Part shown: positions 53,571 to 63,943 of the stretch, piece after piece | How positions within the stretch are numbered: position 1 is the stretch's first letter | Layout of the letters: each line of letters begins with the position of its first letter | Assembly (NCBI RefSeq): GCF_000472505.1 | Contig: NZ_AWZR01000003.1 | Coordinates: 1 to 64,000, forward strand | Source of the DNA: Luteimonas sp. J29 | GTDB lineage: Bacteria > Pseudomonadota > Gammaproteobacteria > Xanthomonadales > Xanthomonadaceae | Direction: 5' to 3' | DNA length: 64,000 nt | Notes under the pieces: generated by a model | Databases searched by the model: none | What the model saw: the letters and a program-made list of their open reading frames with translations, nothing else | What the model was told of the DNA's origin: nothing | Made by a program: the position numbers and the translations under genes

Positions 53571-55079
53571 ATGAGCGTTTCCGCCACCCGCGCGCCCAGT
53601 CTGCTGCAGGCGCTGACCCCGCTGCTGTTCCTGGTCGCGCTGCTGGTGCTGGGCATCGTGCTGTTCGCGGACGACGCGGTGTACGGCGCCAGCCAGATCG
53701 CGCTGCTGCTGGCCAGCGGCGTGGCCGCGCTGGTCGGCTTGCGCAACGGGATGCGCTGGAAGGAGATCGAGGACGCGATGGTCCAGGGCGTCGCGCACTC
53801 GGTCGGCGCAATCCTGATCCTGCTCTCGGTCGGCGCCCTGATCGGCAGCTGGCTGCTCAGCGGGACCGTGCCGACCCTGATCGTATACGGCATGAAGCTC
53901 CTGCACCCGGCCTACTTCTACCCGGCCGCGTGCCTGGTCTGCGCCGTGACCTCGCTGGTCATCGGCAGCTCCTGGACCACGGCCGGGACCGTCGGCGTGG
54001 CCCTGGTCGGCATCGCCCAGGGCATGGACATGTCGCTGCCGATCACCGCCGGCGCGGTGATCTCGGGCGCGTACTTCGGCGACAAGCTCTCGCCGCTGTC
54101 GGACACCACGATCCTCGCGCCCGCGGTCAGCGGATCGGAGCTGTTCTCCCACATCCGCAACATGGCCTGGACCACCCTGCCCTCGCTGCTGATCGCGCTG
54201 GGCATGTTCACGACGGTCGGCCTGCTGGGGCAGACGCCGGCCGGCGAGGCGACCTCGGCCGGCATGGCCGCCACGCTGGAAGCGCAGTTCAATCCGGCCT
54301 GGTACCTGCTGCTGCCGATGGTGCTGGTGTTCACGCTGGCCTTCCGCCGCTTCCCGGCCTACCCGACGATCCTCGTCGGCGCGCTGGTGGGGCTGGTGTT
54401 CGCGGTCCTCTTCAACCCGGACCGGGTCGTGGCGCTGGCCGGGAACGAGGCGCTGTCGCGACCGCTGGCGCTGGTGGCCGGTGCCTGGACCGCGCTGTTC
54501 AACGGCTACCAGGCGCAGACGGGCAATGCCGCGGTCGACGAACTGCTCAGCGGCGGCGGCATGTCCAACATGCTCAACACCGTGTGGCTGGTGATCTGCG
54601 CCATGTGCTTCGGCTCGGTGATGGAGCGCACCGGACTGCTGGAGCGCATGGTGCGCGGCGTGCTCGGCTGGGCGACCACGGCCCGCTCGCTGATCGCCGC
54701 GACCCTGGTGACGGCCTTCGGCACCAACGTGGTGACGGCCGACCAGTACATGTCGCTGGTGCTGCCGGGCAAGCTCTACCAGTCCGAGTACGCGCGCCGC
54801 GGGCTGTCGCCCCTGAACCTGTCGCGCGCGCTCGAGGACGGCGGCACGATCACCTCGCCGCTGGTGCCGTGGAACACCTGTGCCGCGTTCATGGCCGCCA
54901 CCCTGGGCGTGGCGACGCTGGACTACCTGCCGTTCGTGTTCTTCAACCTGGTCAACTTCGCGCTGGCCTTCCTGGCGGCCGCGGTCGGGTTCCGGATCCT
55001 GCCGCGCCAGCCGGACGAGGGCCCGGCCACGGCCTCCACGCCCGGGGCGCCCGTCGCGGGGGCCGCGAGCGGCCACTGA
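53571..55079 (+). CDS. nhaC: Na+/H+ antiporter NhaC family protein
   Basis: 502 residues, about 12 membrane segments. NhaC/ArsB-type features: VIGSSWTTAGTVGVALVGIA, SGAYFGDKLSPLSDTTILAP, and the C-terminal LEDGGTITSPLVPWNTCAAF. Exchanges Na+ (or another substrate such as malate/lactate or amino acids in relatives) against H+. The short gap to the amino-acid permease and the mtn genes downstream suggest related transport needs, but this is inference. Confidence 0.9.
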   Translation: MSVSATRAPSLLQALTPLLFLVALLVLGIVLFADDAVYGASQIALLLASGVAALVGLRNGMRWKEIEDAMVQGVAHSVGAILILLSVGALIGSWLLSGTVPTLIVYGMKLLHPAYFYPAACLVCAVTSLVIGSSWTTAGTVGVALVGIAQGMDMSLPITAGAVISGAYFGDKLSPLSDTTILAPAVSGSELFSHIRNMAWTTLPSLLIALGMFTTVGLLGQTPAGEATSAGMAATLEAQFNPAWYLLLPMVLVFTLAFRRFPAYPTILVGALVGLVFAVLFNPDRVVALAGNEALSRPLALVAGAWTALFNGYQAQTGNAAVDELLSGGGMSNMLNTVWLVICAMCFGSVMERTGLLERMVRGVLGWATTARSLIAATLVTAFGTNVVTADQYMSLVLPGKLYQSEYARRGLSPLNLSRALEDGGTITSPLVPWNTCAAFMAATLGVATLDYLPFVFFNLVNFALAFLAAAVGFRILPRQPDEGPATASTPGAPVAGAASGH

Positions 55080-55094
55080 ACGCGCGCCGGATCG

Positions 55095-55100
55095 CCTAGA
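55095..55100 (+). promoter_or_regulatory. candidate -10 box of mtnB
   Basis: TAGAAT in CGCCTAGAATCGGCGC, 8 bases before the mtnB start. If it is used, the transcript would have almost no leader. It may instead be chance. Confidence 0.25.
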
Positions 55101-55108
55101 ATCGGCGC

Positions 55109-55750
55109 ATGAGCGACGTTCCCTACGACCGCCAGCGCCTGGCCGTGCTCGCCGACGAGATCATCGCCAACGTGCGCGAGCTCGCGGCGCTGGGCTGGAC
55201 TCCGGCCACCAGCAGCAACTTCTCCTCGCGCCTGGACGCCGGGCATGCGGCGATCACCGTGTCCGGCCGCGACAAGGGCCGGCTGGTACCCGCCGACATC
55301 ATGGTCGTGGACCTGGACGGCAAGGCCGTCGGCAGCGACCACCGGCCCTCCGCCGAGACCCTGCTCCACACCCAGCTGTACCGGCGGTTCCCGGACGTGG
55401 GCTGCATCCTGCATACCCATTCGCGCAACCAGACCGTCGCCTCGCGCCTGTTCGCCGGCGTCGGCCACGTGCGCCTGGCCGGCTACGAGCTGCTCAAGGC
55501 GTTCCGCGGCAACGAGACCCACGAGACCGCGCTCGACCTGCCGGTCCTGCCCAACAGCCAGCACATGCCGACCCTGGCGGCCCAGGTCGATGCCCTGCTC
55601 GACCGCGGCCCGATGTGGGGCTACCTGATCGACGGCCACGGCCTGTACGCCTGGGGCCGCGACATGGCCGAGGCCCGCCGCCACCTCGAGGCGTTCGAGT
55701 TCCTGCTGGGCTGCGAGCTGGACCTGCGCCGGCTGTCCCCGGTCCGCTGA
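55109..55750 (+). CDS. mtnB: methylthioribulose-1-phosphate dehydratase
   Basis: 213 residues, class II aldolase fold. It dehydrates methylthioribulose 1-phosphate in the methionine salvage pathway. Features: [16 protein letters not shown] near residue 27, the zinc-ligand pair in [14 protein letters not shown], and His in [11 protein letters not shown]. Length matches the family. It is followed by mtnD and mtnC; mtnA, mtnN and mtnE are not in the window. Confidence 0.93.
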   Translation: MSDVPYDRQRLAVLADEIIANVRELAALGWTPATSSNFSSRLDAGHAAITVSGRDKGRLVPADIMVVDLDGKAVGSDHRPSAETLLHTQLYRRFPDVGCILHTHSRNQTVASRLFAGVGHVRLAGYELLKAFRGNETHETALDLPVLPNSQHMPTLAAQVDALLDRGPMWGYLIDGHGLYAWGRDMAEARRHLEAFEFLLGCELDLRRLSPVR

Positions 55751-55861
55751 CCGCCCGCGTTGCGGCCCGCGAACGCCGGTGTTGCACCGGTGCCGGTCCC
55801 GGCGGCGGCGCCAGCTGCTAGCCTGTCCTCCTGCCCCACCGTCCCTGCGAGGGAGCCCGCG

Positions 55862-56419
55862 ATGAGCCGACTGCGCATCTTCCCCGACACCAACCCCGAC
55901 ACGCCCGAGTTCACCAGCCACGACGGCGACGAGATCGCGCGCGAGCTGGCGAAGATCGGCGTCCGCTTCGAGCGCTGGCAGGCCAGCCAGCCGGTCGCGG
56001 CCGGCGCCCCGCCCGAGGAGGTGCTGGCCGCCTACAAGGCCGACATCGACCGGATCTCGGCCGAGCGCGGCTTCACCACCGTGGACGTGATCAGCATCAG
56101 CCCGGACAACCCGAACAAGGACGAGCTGCGGGCCAAGTTCCTCGACGAGCACTACCACAAGGAGGACGAGGTGCGCTTCTTCGTCGACGGCTCGGGTCTG
56201 TTCACCCTGCACGTGGGCGACAAGGTGTACGAGATCGAGTGCGTGAAGGACGACCTGATCGCGGTCCCCGATGGCACCACCCACTGGTTCGACATGGGCC
56301 CGGAACCGAGCTTCGTGGCGATCCGCTTCTTCCAGCAGCCCGACGGCTGGATCGGCCACTTCACCGGCACCGACATCGCCCGCAAGTTCCCGCGCTACGA
56401 GAAGCCGACCGCGGCCTGA
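55862..56419 (+). CDS. mtnD: acireductone dioxygenase
   Basis: 185 residues, cupin. It converts acireductone plus O2 to the 2-oxo acid of methionine and formate (Fe form). Metal ligands: the two His and Glu of [16 protein letters not shown] near residue 100 and the later His in GTTHWFDMG. The ATG at 55862 was chosen; TGCGAGGGAG precedes it. Gap of 111 bases after mtnB holds no gene. Confidence 0.94.
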   Translation: MSRLRIFPDTNPDTPEFTSHDGDEIARELAKIGVRFERWQASQPVAAGAPPEEVLAAYKADIDRISAERGFTTVDVISISPDNPNKDELRAKFLDEHYHKEDEVRFFVDGSGLFTLHVGDKVYEIECVKDDLIAVPDGTTHWFDMGPEPSFVAIRFFQQPDGWIGHFTGTDIARKFPRYEKPTAA

Positions 56420-56510
56420 GCCGGGACGCCCTCCCGCGCCGCCCCGGGGCCGTGCGCCCGGCCGCGGCGCGCCGGGTTACGCTATCGCCATCCCCGCCTC
56501 CGGGCCCGAC

Positions 56511-57206
56511 ATGCGTTCCGTGATCCTCACCGACATCGAGGGCACCACGTCCTCCATCTCCTTCGTCAAGGACGTGCTGTTCCCGTACGCGCGCCGCGAA
56601 CTGCCGCGCTTCGTCGCCGAGCACGGCCACGACCCGGAGGTGAGGCGCTGGCTGGACCAGGTGGCGGTGGAGAACGGCGGCCTGTGCCAGGACGCGATGA
56701 TCGTCGAGACCCTGCAGGGCTGGATCGACGAGGACCGCAAGCACACCGCGCTCAAGGCGCTGCAGGGCATGGTGTGGACCGCCGGCTACCGCAACGCCGA
56801 TTTCACCGCGCCGGTGTACCCCGACGCGGTCGAGGCGCTGCGGCGCTGGCACGACGACGGCCACATGCTCGCGGTGTACTCCTCCGGCTCGGTGCCGGCG
56901 CAGAAGCTGCTGTTCGCGCACACCGACGCCGGCGACCTGACCGGACTGTTCTCGGCCTGGTTCGACACCACGGTCGGCGGCAAGCGCGAGGCCGCCAGCT
57001 ACACCCGCATCGCAGGGGAGCTGGGCGTCGAACCGGATCGGATCCTGTTCCTGTCCGACGTGGTCGCCGAACTCGACGCGGCGCGCGAGGCGGGCCTGCG
57101 CACCACCCTGGTCGACCGCGCCAGCGACTACCCCGAGCCGCGCACCGGCGCCGCCACCGGCGGCCATCCGCGCGTGACCGGGTTCGACGGAGTCGTGGTG
57201 GACTGA
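56511..57206 (+). CDS. mtnC: enolase-phosphatase (2,3-diketo-5-methylthiopentyl-1-phosphate)
   Basis: 231 residues, HAD enzyme that makes acireductone for MtnD. Family features: [20 protein letters not shown] (motif I), [16 protein letters not shown] (motif II), and [19 protein letters not shown] (motif IV). Its stop shares a base with the next start (TGATG), so the peptidase gene is coupled to it. Confidence 0.94.
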   Translation: MRSVILTDIEGTTSSISFVKDVLFPYARRELPRFVAEHGHDPEVRRWLDQVAVENGGLCQDAMIVETLQGWIDEDRKHTALKALQGMVWTAGYRNADFTAPVYPDAVEALRRWHDDGHMLAVYSSGSVPAQKLLFAHTDAGDLTGLFSAWFDTTVGGKREAASYTRIAGELGVEPDRILFLSDVVAELDAAREAGLRTTLVDRASDYPEPRTGAATGGHPRVTGFDGVVVD

Positions 57207-58156
57207 TGGCGGCGCGGACGGCCGCGACCGCACTGCGCGGGCCTCGACGGGCGCACGCGGTCCTGCCGGCCTGCCTCGCCCTGCTCCTCCTGCTGCCTGC
57301 GGCCCTGTTCGCCGGCATGTCCGGGCAGGCCGCGCCCGCCGCGCAGCCGGAACCTGCCGGCCAGGCCGTGGAAAGGTCCCGCGACCGCGAACTGATCGAC
57401 GAGCGCCTGGCGGCGATGCCGGCCCAGCGCCCCGGACAGGTCGACCTGTTCGCGCTGGCGGTGGCCGGCGACGGGCGCGAAAGCGTGTTCCGCAACGAGG
57501 CCGCGTATTTCGAGGAGCTGGCGAGCGCGCGCTACGGCGCGGCCGGCCGCACCCTCGCCCTGGTCAACCATCCCGACAGCCTCGGCGCGACCCCGCGGCC
57601 GCTGGCCAGTCTCGACAGCCTGCGCCACGCCCTGGCCGGGATTGCCGCGCGCATGGATCCGGACGAGGACATCCTGCTGCTGTTCATCACCACCCACGGC
57701 ACGCGCCGCCACACCCTGGTCCTGCACCAGCCGGGCGCCTTCGACGAGACGCTCACCCCTTCCGGGCTGCGCGCCGCGCTCGACGACGCCGGGATCCGCC
57801 ACCGCGTGCTGATCGTGTCGGCGTGCTTCTCCGGCGGCTTCATCCCCGCGTTGGCCAACCCGGACAGCATCGTCATCACCGCCGCGCGCCACGACCGCAG
57901 CTCGTTCGGCTGCGGCGACACCGCCAGCGCCACCTGGTTCGGCCGCGCCCTGCTGGTGGAAGGGCTCAACCGCGACGGCGGCCTGCTCGACGCCTTCGCC
58001 TACGCCCGACGCCAGGTGGAAAGACGCGAGCGGATCGAGGGGCACACCGCGTCCTGGCCGCAACTGCACGTCGGCGAGGACATGCGTGCGCGGCTCGAGG
58101 CCTGGGAAGCGCGGCTCGAACGCGGCCCGCCGCTGCCCTATCCGCATCCGCTCTAG
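57206..58156 (+). CDS. C13-family (legumain-like) cysteine peptidase, exported
   Basis: 316 residues. A long hydrophobic N-terminus (VLPACLALLLLLPAALFAG) serves as signal or anchor. The catalytic dyad of clan CD is visible: His in LLFITTHGTRRHTL near residue 164 and Cys in VLIVSACFSGGFIP near 205. Predicted to sit in the periplasm. It starts on the mtnC stop codon, an odd partner for methionine salvage. Bacterial C13 proteins of this type are poorly studied; specificity unknown. Confidence 0.82.
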   Translation: MAARTAATALRGPRRAHAVLPACLALLLLLPAALFAGMSGQAAPAAQPEPAGQAVERSRDRELIDERLAAMPAQRPGQVDLFALAVAGDGRESVFRNEAAYFEELASARYGAAGRTLALVNHPDSLGATPRPLASLDSLRHALAGIAARMDPDEDILLLFITTHGTRRHTLVLHQPGAFDETLTPSGLRAALDDAGIRHRVLIVSACFSGGFIPALANPDSIVITAARHDRSSFGCGDTASATWFGRALLVEGLNRDGGLLDAFAYARRQVERRERIEGHTASWPQLHVGEDMRARLEAWEARLERGPPLPYPHPL

Positions 58157-58321
58157 GCCGGCGTCCACCGGTTACCGCGCGCGAGCTCGGGCTGGAAACG
58201 TTTCCGCGCCACCGCGGACCGCCCCTGTCCCCTTCCCCTCGCCGAAAGCGTTAGCCATGATGGCCCGCATGGGGCGCGGGCGGGAGCGCAGGGTGGAACC
58301 AGCGATGGACCGGGACTCGCA

Positions 58322-60136
58322 ATGACGATCGTGCACAGGTGCATTCTGGCCCTGCTGGCGCTGATGCTGAACCTGCCCGCCGTCGCCGGGGCGCCACTGG
58401 AACTGGTGCCCGGGACGCGCAACGTGGCGCTGTCGCCGCACCTGAGCTACCGCCACGACCAGGAGTCCAGCGACCGTCCCGAAGATGCCTGGCGCCGCGC
58501 GGCCGACGGCGCATTCGAACCGCTGCCCGGCGGCAAGGACACGTTCGGGTTCCAGCGCGGCGCGTTCTGGTTCCACGCCACCATCGTCAACCGCGACCCG
58601 TCCGAACCCCGCTGGCTGCTGGTCCAGGAGTACCCGCTCAGCGACCGGCTCGAACTGTACCTGCGCTACCCGGACGGACGCGTGGTCGAGCACGTCGGCG
58701 GCGACCACGTGCCATTCAGCGCCCGCAGCGTGCGCTACCGGCACCCGAACTTCCTGGTCGACCTTCCGGTCGACGTCCCGGTCCAGCTGCTGCTGCGGGT
58801 CAAGAGCGAGAGCTCGATGCAGGTGCCGCTGCAGCTCTACACCCAGGCCGCGTTCACCGAGGTCTCGCGCGATGCGCAGCTGGCGATCGGGCTGTACTAC
58901 GGCATCCTGCTGGCGCTGTTCTTCTACAACCTGGTGCTGTGGATCTCGCTGCGCGACAGCAGCTACTTCTGGTACCTGTGCCACATCACCGCGTTCGGGC
59001 TGGTGCTGTTCACCCTCAACGGCCTGGGTTTCGAGTACCTGTGGCCGCGCTCGCCGTGGCTGGCCGACCACATGGTGCCGATCTCGATCTGCCTGGCGCT
59101 GGTGGCGATGCTGCAGTTCGCGCGGATCTTCCTCGAGCTCCCGGAACGCGCGCCGCGCCTCAACGTCGGCACGGCGCTGCTGATCGGGTTCTTCGTCGTG
59201 TTCGGGGTGGCCTCGATCTGGCTGCCCTACCGGGTGTCGACGCCGGTGGCCTCGCGCGCCGTCCTGGTGGGCGTGCTGTGGATCGTGTTCGCCACCCTGC
59301 ACGTCCTGCGCCGCGGCTACACGCCGGCCCGCCTGCTGCTGCTGGCCTGGTCGATGTTCCTGCTCGGCACCGCGATCTTCACCCTGCTCGCGTTCGGGGT
59401 GCTGCCCAAGAACTTCGCCACCGAGTACGGTGTGCAGATCGGCTCGGCGCTGGAGATGCTGCTGCTCTCGATCGCGCTCGGCTACCGCTACGCGCAGCTG
59501 CGCAACGAGAACCAGCGCATCACCGACGAGGCCAACCGCCAGCTCGAGCGCAACGTGGCCGAGCGCACCCGCGAGCTGCAGCGGGCGCTGTCGCAGCTGG
59601 AGGAGACCCACGAACGGCTGCGCGACTCCAGCCGCCGCGACGCGCTCACCGGGCTGTACAACCGCAGCTATTTCCACGAGGGCTTCGAGCGGCTGCTGGC
59701 GCAGTGCCGCGACGCGCGCCGGCCGCTGTCGCTGCTGATGGTGGACCTGGACCACTTCAAGTCGATCAACGACCGCCACGGCCACCTGGTGGGCGACGAC
59801 TGCCTGCGCTGGGCCGCGCACAGGATCGGCCGCGCGCTGCGCCCGCACGACGCGCTGCTGGCGCGCTTCGGCGGCGAGGAGTTCGTGGTGGTGCTGCCCG
59901 ACCACGACCTGCGCGCGGCGGTCGAGGTGGCCGAGGAGGTGCGCCGCTCGCTGGTTGCCGAAGCCTGCGAATCGCAGGGCGTGCAGCTGCGGGTGTCGGC
60001 CAGCATCGGCGTGCACACCATCGCCCCGGACGCGGCCGACGACATCGACGACGCGCTCGACACCGCCGACAAGGCCCTGTACGCGGCCAAGGCCAACGGC
60101 CGCGACTGCGTGCGTACCTCGATCACCGCGGCCTGA
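58322..60136 (+). CDS. membrane diguanylate cyclase with 7TM-DISM sensor
   Basis: 604 residues. Signal peptide, then a periplasmic sensory domain (7TMR-DISMED2-like, about 25-175: WLLVQEYPLSDRLELYL), seven membrane segments (about 180-390), a coiled-coil linker (RQLERNVAERTRELQRALSQ) and a GGDEF domain with active-site GGEEF near 517. An RxxD (RPHD) is six residues before GGEEF, one off the usual spacing, so product inhibition is uncertain. Makes c-di-GMP in response to an external signal. It is convergent with the his operon. Confidence 0.92.
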   Translation: MTIVHRCILALLALMLNLPAVAGAPLELVPGTRNVALSPHLSYRHDQESSDRPEDAWRRAADGAFEPLPGGKDTFGFQRGAFWFHATIVNRDPSEPRWLLVQEYPLSDRLELYLRYPDGRVVEHVGGDHVPFSARSVRYRHPNFLVDLPVDVPVQLLLRVKSESSMQVPLQLYTQAAFTEVSRDAQLAIGLYYGILLALFFYNLVLWISLRDSSYFWYLCHITAFGLVLFTLNGLGFEYLWPRSPWLADHMVPISICLALVAMLQFARIFLELPERAPRLNVGTALLIGFFVVFGVASIWLPYRVSTPVASRAVLVGVLWIVFATLHVLRRGYTPARLLLLAWSMFLLGTAIFTLLAFGVLPKNFATEYGVQIGSALEMLLLSIALGYRYAQLRNENQRITDEANRQLERNVAERTRELQRALSQLEETHERLRDSSRRDALTGLYNRSYFHEGFERLLAQCRDARRPLSLLMVDLDHFKSINDRHGHLVGDDCLRWAAHRIGRALRPHDALLARFGGEEFVVVLPDHDLRAAVEVAEEVRRSLVAEACESQGVQLRVSASIGVHTIAPDAADDIDDALDTADKALYAAKANGRDCVRTSITAA

Positions 60137-60150
60137 CCGCCGCGGCGGCG

Positions 60151-60762
60151 TCAGCGGCGGCGTTCGCGCAGCCGCGCCTCCACGTCCTCCAGTCCCAGCC
60201 CGCGCGCGCGCAGCAGCACCAGCAGGTGGAACAGCAGGTCGGCGGCCTCGCCGGCCAGCGCCGCGTCGTCCTCGGCGATCGAGGCCAGCGCGGTCTCCAC
60301 GCCCTCCTCGCCCACCTTCTGGGCGATGCGCCGGGTCCCGGCCTCGAACAGGCGCGTGGTATAGCTGCCCTGCGGGCGTTCGGCGGCGCGGGTGGCGACC
60401 AGGTCCGAGAGCTCGGCCAGCAGCGAGGCCGGCGCGGACGGAAAGCAGCTCGGCCGCTCCAGGTGGCAGGTCGGCCCGTGCGGATGCGCGAGCACCAGCA
60501 GCGTGTCGCCGTCGCAGTCCACGTCCACCGACACCAGGTCGAGGAAGTGACCGGAGGACTCGCCCTTGGTCCACAGCCGGCCCTTGCTGCGGCTGAAGAA
60601 GGTGACCCGGCGCGTCGAGAGCGTGGCTTCGAGCGCGGCGCGGTCCATGTAGCCGAGCATCAGCACCCGCAGGGTGCGGGCGTCCTGGACCACCGCCGGC
60701 ACCAGGCCGCCCGCCTTGTCCCAGTCGAGGGTTTCCGGCGCGCCGGTCGGGACCTCAGTCAT
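60151..60762 (-). CDS. hisIE: HisIE: phosphoribosyl-AMP cyclohydrolase / phosphoribosyl-ATP pyrophosphatase
   Basis: 203 residues, bifunctional steps two and three of histidine synthesis. HisI half: [20 protein letters not shown] and [13 protein letters not shown] with Zn/Mg ligands in the Asp/Cys cluster, then [12 protein letters not shown]. HisE half: [20 protein letters not shown], the MazG-like metal site. It overlaps hisF by 8 bases. It is the last gene of the operon in this window. Confidence 0.95.
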   Translation of the reverse strand: MTEVPTGAPETLDWDKAGGLVPAVVQDARTLRVLMLGYMDRAALEATLSTRRVTFFSRSKGRLWTKGESSGHFLDLVSVDVDCDGDTLLVLAHPHGPTCHLERPSCFPSAPASLLAELSDLVATRAAERPQGSYTTRLFEAGTRRIAQKVGEEGVETALASIAEDDAALAGEAADLLFHLLVLLRARGLGLEDVEARLRERRR

Positions 60763-61528
60763 TGCGTACCTCCACCCCGCGCTCGCGCAGGAACCGCTTC
60801 AGTCCAGGGATCCGCACCTTGCCGCCGTGGAACACGCTCGCGGCGAGCGCGCCGTCCACGTCGGCCTCGCGGAACACCGCTTCGAAATGGCCGGGCTCGC
60901 CGGCGCCGCCCGATGCGACCAGGGGCACGGTGCACTGCGCCCGCACCGCGCGCAGCTGTTCGATGTCGTAGCCGCGGCGCACACCGTCGCTGTCCATGCA
61001 GTTGAGCACGATCTCGCCCGCCCCCAGCCGCTGGGCTTCCACCACCCAGTCCAGGGTGCGGACCCTGGGCGCCCGCATGCGGTCCGGGTCGCCGGTGTGG
61101 GTGCGCACGCGCCACTCCCCGTCCGGCTCGCGGATCGAATCGATGCCGACCACCACGCACTGCACGCCGAAGGCCTCGGCCAGCTCGCCGATCAGCGCCG
61201 GACGCTCGAGCGCCGGGGAATTGATCGAGATCTTGTCCGCGCCGGCGTGCAGCACGCCACGGGCGGTCTCGACGTCGCGGATGCCGCCCGCGACGCAGAA
61301 CGGGATGTCGAGCCTGGCAGACACCCGCTCCACCCAGCTACGGTCCACCGAGCGGCCCTGCGGCGTGGCGCTGATGTCGTAGAAGACCAGTTCGTCGGCG
61401 CCCTCGTCGCGGTAGCGCAGCGCCAGCTCGACGATGTCGCCCATGTCCACGTGGTCGCGGAAGCGCACGCCCTTGACCACGCGGCCATCGCGCACGTCCA
61501 GGCAGGGAATGATCCGGCGTGCGAGCAT
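60755..61528 (-). CDS. hisF: imidazole glycerol phosphate synthase, cyclase subunit
   Basis: 257 residues, TIM barrel. Active-site Asp residues in [18 protein letters not shown] and later [14 protein letters not shown]. Partner of HisH. Start at 61528, the TGATG overlap with the hisA stop. Confidence 0.96.
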   Translation of the reverse strand: MLARRIIPCLDVRDGRVVKGVRFRDHVDMGDIVELALRYRDEGADELVFYDISATPQGRSVDRSWVERVSARLDIPFCVAGGIRDVETARGVLHAGADKISINSPALERPALIGELAEAFGVQCVVVGIDSIREPDGEWRVRTHTGDPDRMRAPRVRTLDWVVEAQRLGAGEIVLNCMDSDGVRRGYDIEQLRAVRAQCTVPLVASGGAGEPGHFEAVFREADVDGALAASVFHGGKVRIPGLKRFLRERGVEVRND

Positions 61529-62271
61529 CAGGCCACCCGATCCAGCGCCTCGGGCAGCTCCAGCCTGCCCTCGAGCAGCGAGCGGCCCAGCACGATGCCC
61601 GCGCAGCCCAGTTCCCGCGCAGCGAGCACGTCGGCCAGGTCGCGCACGCCGCCGGAAGCCTGCAGTTCGACGCCTGGCACCTCGGCCACCAGCAGGCGGT
61701 ACAGGTCGAGGTTGGGGCCGGTGAGCATGCCGTCGCGGCTGATGTCGGTGCACAGCAGGTGGCGCAGGCCGTGCGCGGCGTAGCGGCGCGCCATGTCCTG
61801 CAGGGTACCGGCCGCGGTTTCGGTCCAGCCGTGCACCGGCAGGCGCCAGGTGCCCTCGCGGTCCTGGCGGGTGTCGAGGGCGACGGTGATGCGCTCGCTA
61901 CCGAACGCGTCGATCCAGCCGGCCACCGTGTCCGCCTCGCGCACCGCGAGCGAGCCGATCACCACCCGCGAGGCGCCGGCGTCGAGGATCCGCTGCACGT
62001 CGTCGCGCGAACGCACCCCGCCGCCGGTCTGCACCTGCAGGCCGGTGTCGGCGACGATCCGGCCGACCAGCGCGCCCAGGGTGAAGCCGCCGGCACGGGC
62101 CGCGTCCAGGTCCACCAGGTGCAGCCAGCGTGCGCCCTGCGCCGCGTACGCGCCCGCCAGCGCCAGCGGGTCGTCGCCGTAGCGCGTCTCCTGCGCGTAG
62201 TCGCCCTGGGCCAGGCGCACGATGCGGCCATGGCGGACGTCGATCGCCGGGTACAGGGTGAAGCTGCTCAT
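61528..62271 (-). CDS. hisA: ProFAR isomerase (phosphoribosylformimino-AICAR-P isomerase)
   Basis: 247 residues, TIM barrel related to HisF. Base Asp in [20 protein letters not shown] and the acid Asp in [16 protein letters not shown]. The ATGA overlap with hisH fixes the start at 62271. Confidence 0.96.
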   Translation of the reverse strand: MSSFTLYPAIDVRHGRIVRLAQGDYAQETRYGDDPLALAGAYAAQGARWLHLVDLDAARAGGFTLGALVGRIVADTGLQVQTGGGVRSRDDVQRILDAGASRVVIGSLAVREADTVAGWIDAFGSERITVALDTRQDREGTWRLPVHGWTETAAGTLQDMARRYAAHGLRHLLCTDISRDGMLTGPNLDLYRLLVAEVPGVELQASGGVRDLADVLAARELGCAGIVLGRSLLEGRLELPEALDRVA

Positions 62272-62867
62272 GACGGATCCATCTGCAGGAAGTTGGCCAG
62301 GAGCCGCGCGCCGGCCGCGGCCGAGCGCTCGGGATGGAACTGCGCGCCCATCACGTTGCCGCGCCGCACCGCCGCGGCGAACTCGCGGCCGTGCACGGTG
62401 CCGGCGATGCAGTCGGCGGCGACGTCTGCGGCGTAGCTGTGCACGAAATAGGCGTGGTCGCCGTCCGCGAAGCCGGCCAGCAGCGCGTCCTCGCGCAGCA
62501 GGCGCAGCCGGTTCCAGCCCATGTGCGGCACGCGCACGCCCTCGCCCGCCTGCAGCCGGCGCACGCGGCCCGGGAGCAGGCCGAGGCACGGGGTGTCGTC
62601 TTCCTCGGAGTGCTCGAACAGCAGCTGCATGCCCACGCACACCCCCAGCAGCGGCTGGCGCAGGCCGCGCAGGGTCTCCACCAGTCCGAGTTCGCGCAGC
62701 CGCCCCATCACCGTGGCGGCGGTGGACACGCCGGGCAGGATCACCCGGTCGGCGGCGCGGATCGTATCCGCATCGCTCGCCAGCACCGGCTCCACGCCCA
62801 GGCGCTGCAGCGCGTAGCGCACCGAGCCGATGTTGCCGCCGCCGGCGTCGACCAGGACCACACGCAT
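62268..62867 (-). CDS. hisH: imidazole glycerol phosphate synthase, glutamine amidotransferase subunit
   Basis: 199 residues, class I glutaminase. Catalytic Cys in [13 protein letters not shown] near residue 77, His-Glu in [26 protein letters not shown] opens the protein. It supplies ammonia to HisF. The start at 62867 shares a base with the hisB stop. Confidence 0.95.
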   Translation of the reverse strand: MRVVLVDAGGGNIGSVRYALQRLGVEPVLASDADTIRAADRVILPGVSTAATVMGRLRELGLVETLRGLRQPLLGVCVGMQLLFEHSEEDDTPCLGLLPGRVRRLQAGEGVRVPHMGWNRLRLLREDALLAGFADGDHAYFVHSYAADVAADCIAGTVHGREFAAAVRRGNVMGAQFHPERSAAAGARLLANFLQMDPS

Positions 62868-63943
62868 CACAGCACGCCCTTGGTGCTCGGCAGTTCCGCG
62901 CCCTGGCGGCGCACCGCCATCCGCAGGGCGCGCGCGAACGCCTTGAAGCAGGCCTCCACCTTGTGGTGGTCGTTCTCGCCCTCGACCTTCAGGTTGAGGT
63001 TGAGCGCGGCCGCGTCGCAGACCGAGCGGAAGAAGTGCTCGACCAGTTCGGTCGGCATGTCTCCCACCCGCTCGCGGCGAAAGGTGCCGTCGAACACCAG
63101 GTACGGACGCCCGCCGAAGTCCAGCGCGGCGCTGGCCAGGGTCTCGTCCATCGGCAGGGTGAAACCGTAGCGGGCGATCCCGCGCTTGTCGCCCAGGGCC
63201 TGCTTCAGCGCCTGTCCGAGCGCGATGCCGGTGTCCTCGATGGTGTGGTGCTCGTCGATGTGCAGGTCGCCTTCGGCCCGCACCTTCAGCGCGATGCCGC
63301 CATGCTTGCCGATCTGGTCGAGCATGTGGTCGAAGAACGGCAGGCCGGTCGAGACCTCGGCGTCGGCCGCGCGGTCCAGGTCGAGCTCGACCCGGATCCG
63401 GGTCTCCTTCGTGTTCCGTTCCACGACCGCGCGGCGCGGCGCGTCGGCGAGCTCGTGCGCGACCCCGGCCCAGTCCCACTCGCCGCCGAACTGCGCGGTG
63501 CGCAGCTGGAAGCCGCGGATGCCGAGGTTGCGGGCGAACTGCAGGTCGGTCTCGCGGTCGCCGACCATGGCCGAAGCGTCGAGGTCGATGCTGCGGTCGC
63601 GCAGGTAGTGCTGCACCAGGCCCAGCCCGGGCTTGCGCGTGGGCGCATTGTCCGCCGGCCAGCTGCAGTCGATCAGGACCTCCCGGAACACGATGCCCTG
63701 GCTCTCGAACACCTGCATCATGAGGTCATGCGGGCCATCGAAGCTTTCGCGCGGGTACGCCTCGCTGCCGAGCCCGTCCTGGTTGCTGACGATCACGAAC
63801 TCGAAGCCGGCGTCGCGCAGCTTCAGCATCGCCGGGATCACCCCGCGCACGAAGCGCAGCTTCTCGTAGGCGTCGATCTGGAAGTCCGCCGGCTCCTCGA
63901 TCAGGGTGCCGTCGCGGTCGACGAACAGGATCTTCGTGCCCAT
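62867..63943 (-). CDS. hisB: bifunctional histidinol-phosphatase / imidazoleglycerol-phosphate dehydratase
   Basis: 358 residues. The N-terminal HAD phosphatase ([42 protein letters not shown]) is fused to the IGPD domain ([47 protein letters not shown]), as in gammaproteobacteria. E. coli HisB-N binds structural zinc through CxH...CxC; here that place reads [14 protein letters not shown] with a single Cys, so the zinc site is lost. Start at 63943 overlaps the TGA of the upstream gene. Confidence 0.95.
   Translation of the reverse strand: MGTKILFVDRDGTLIEEPADFQIDAYEKLRFVRGVIPAMLKLRDAGFEFVIVSNQDGLGSEAYPRESFDGPHDLMMQVFESQGIVFREVLIDCSWPADNAPTRKPGLGLVQHYLRDRSIDLDASAMVGDRETDLQFARNLGIRGFQLRTAQFGGEWDWAGVAHELADAPRRAVVERNTKETRIRVELDLDRAADAEVSTGLPFFDHMLDQIGKHGGIALKVRAEGDLHIDEHHTIEDTGIALGQALKQALGDKRGIARYGFTLPMDETLASAALDFGGRPYLVFDGTFRRERVGDMPTELVEHFFRSVCDAAALNLNLKVEGENDHHKVEACFKAFARALRMAVRRQGAELPSTKGVL

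Noticed and set aside
59800-59885. Product-inhibition I-site in the 7TM diguanylate cyclase
   Set aside because: RPHD is six, not five, residues before GGEEF, so a functional RxxD site is not claimed.
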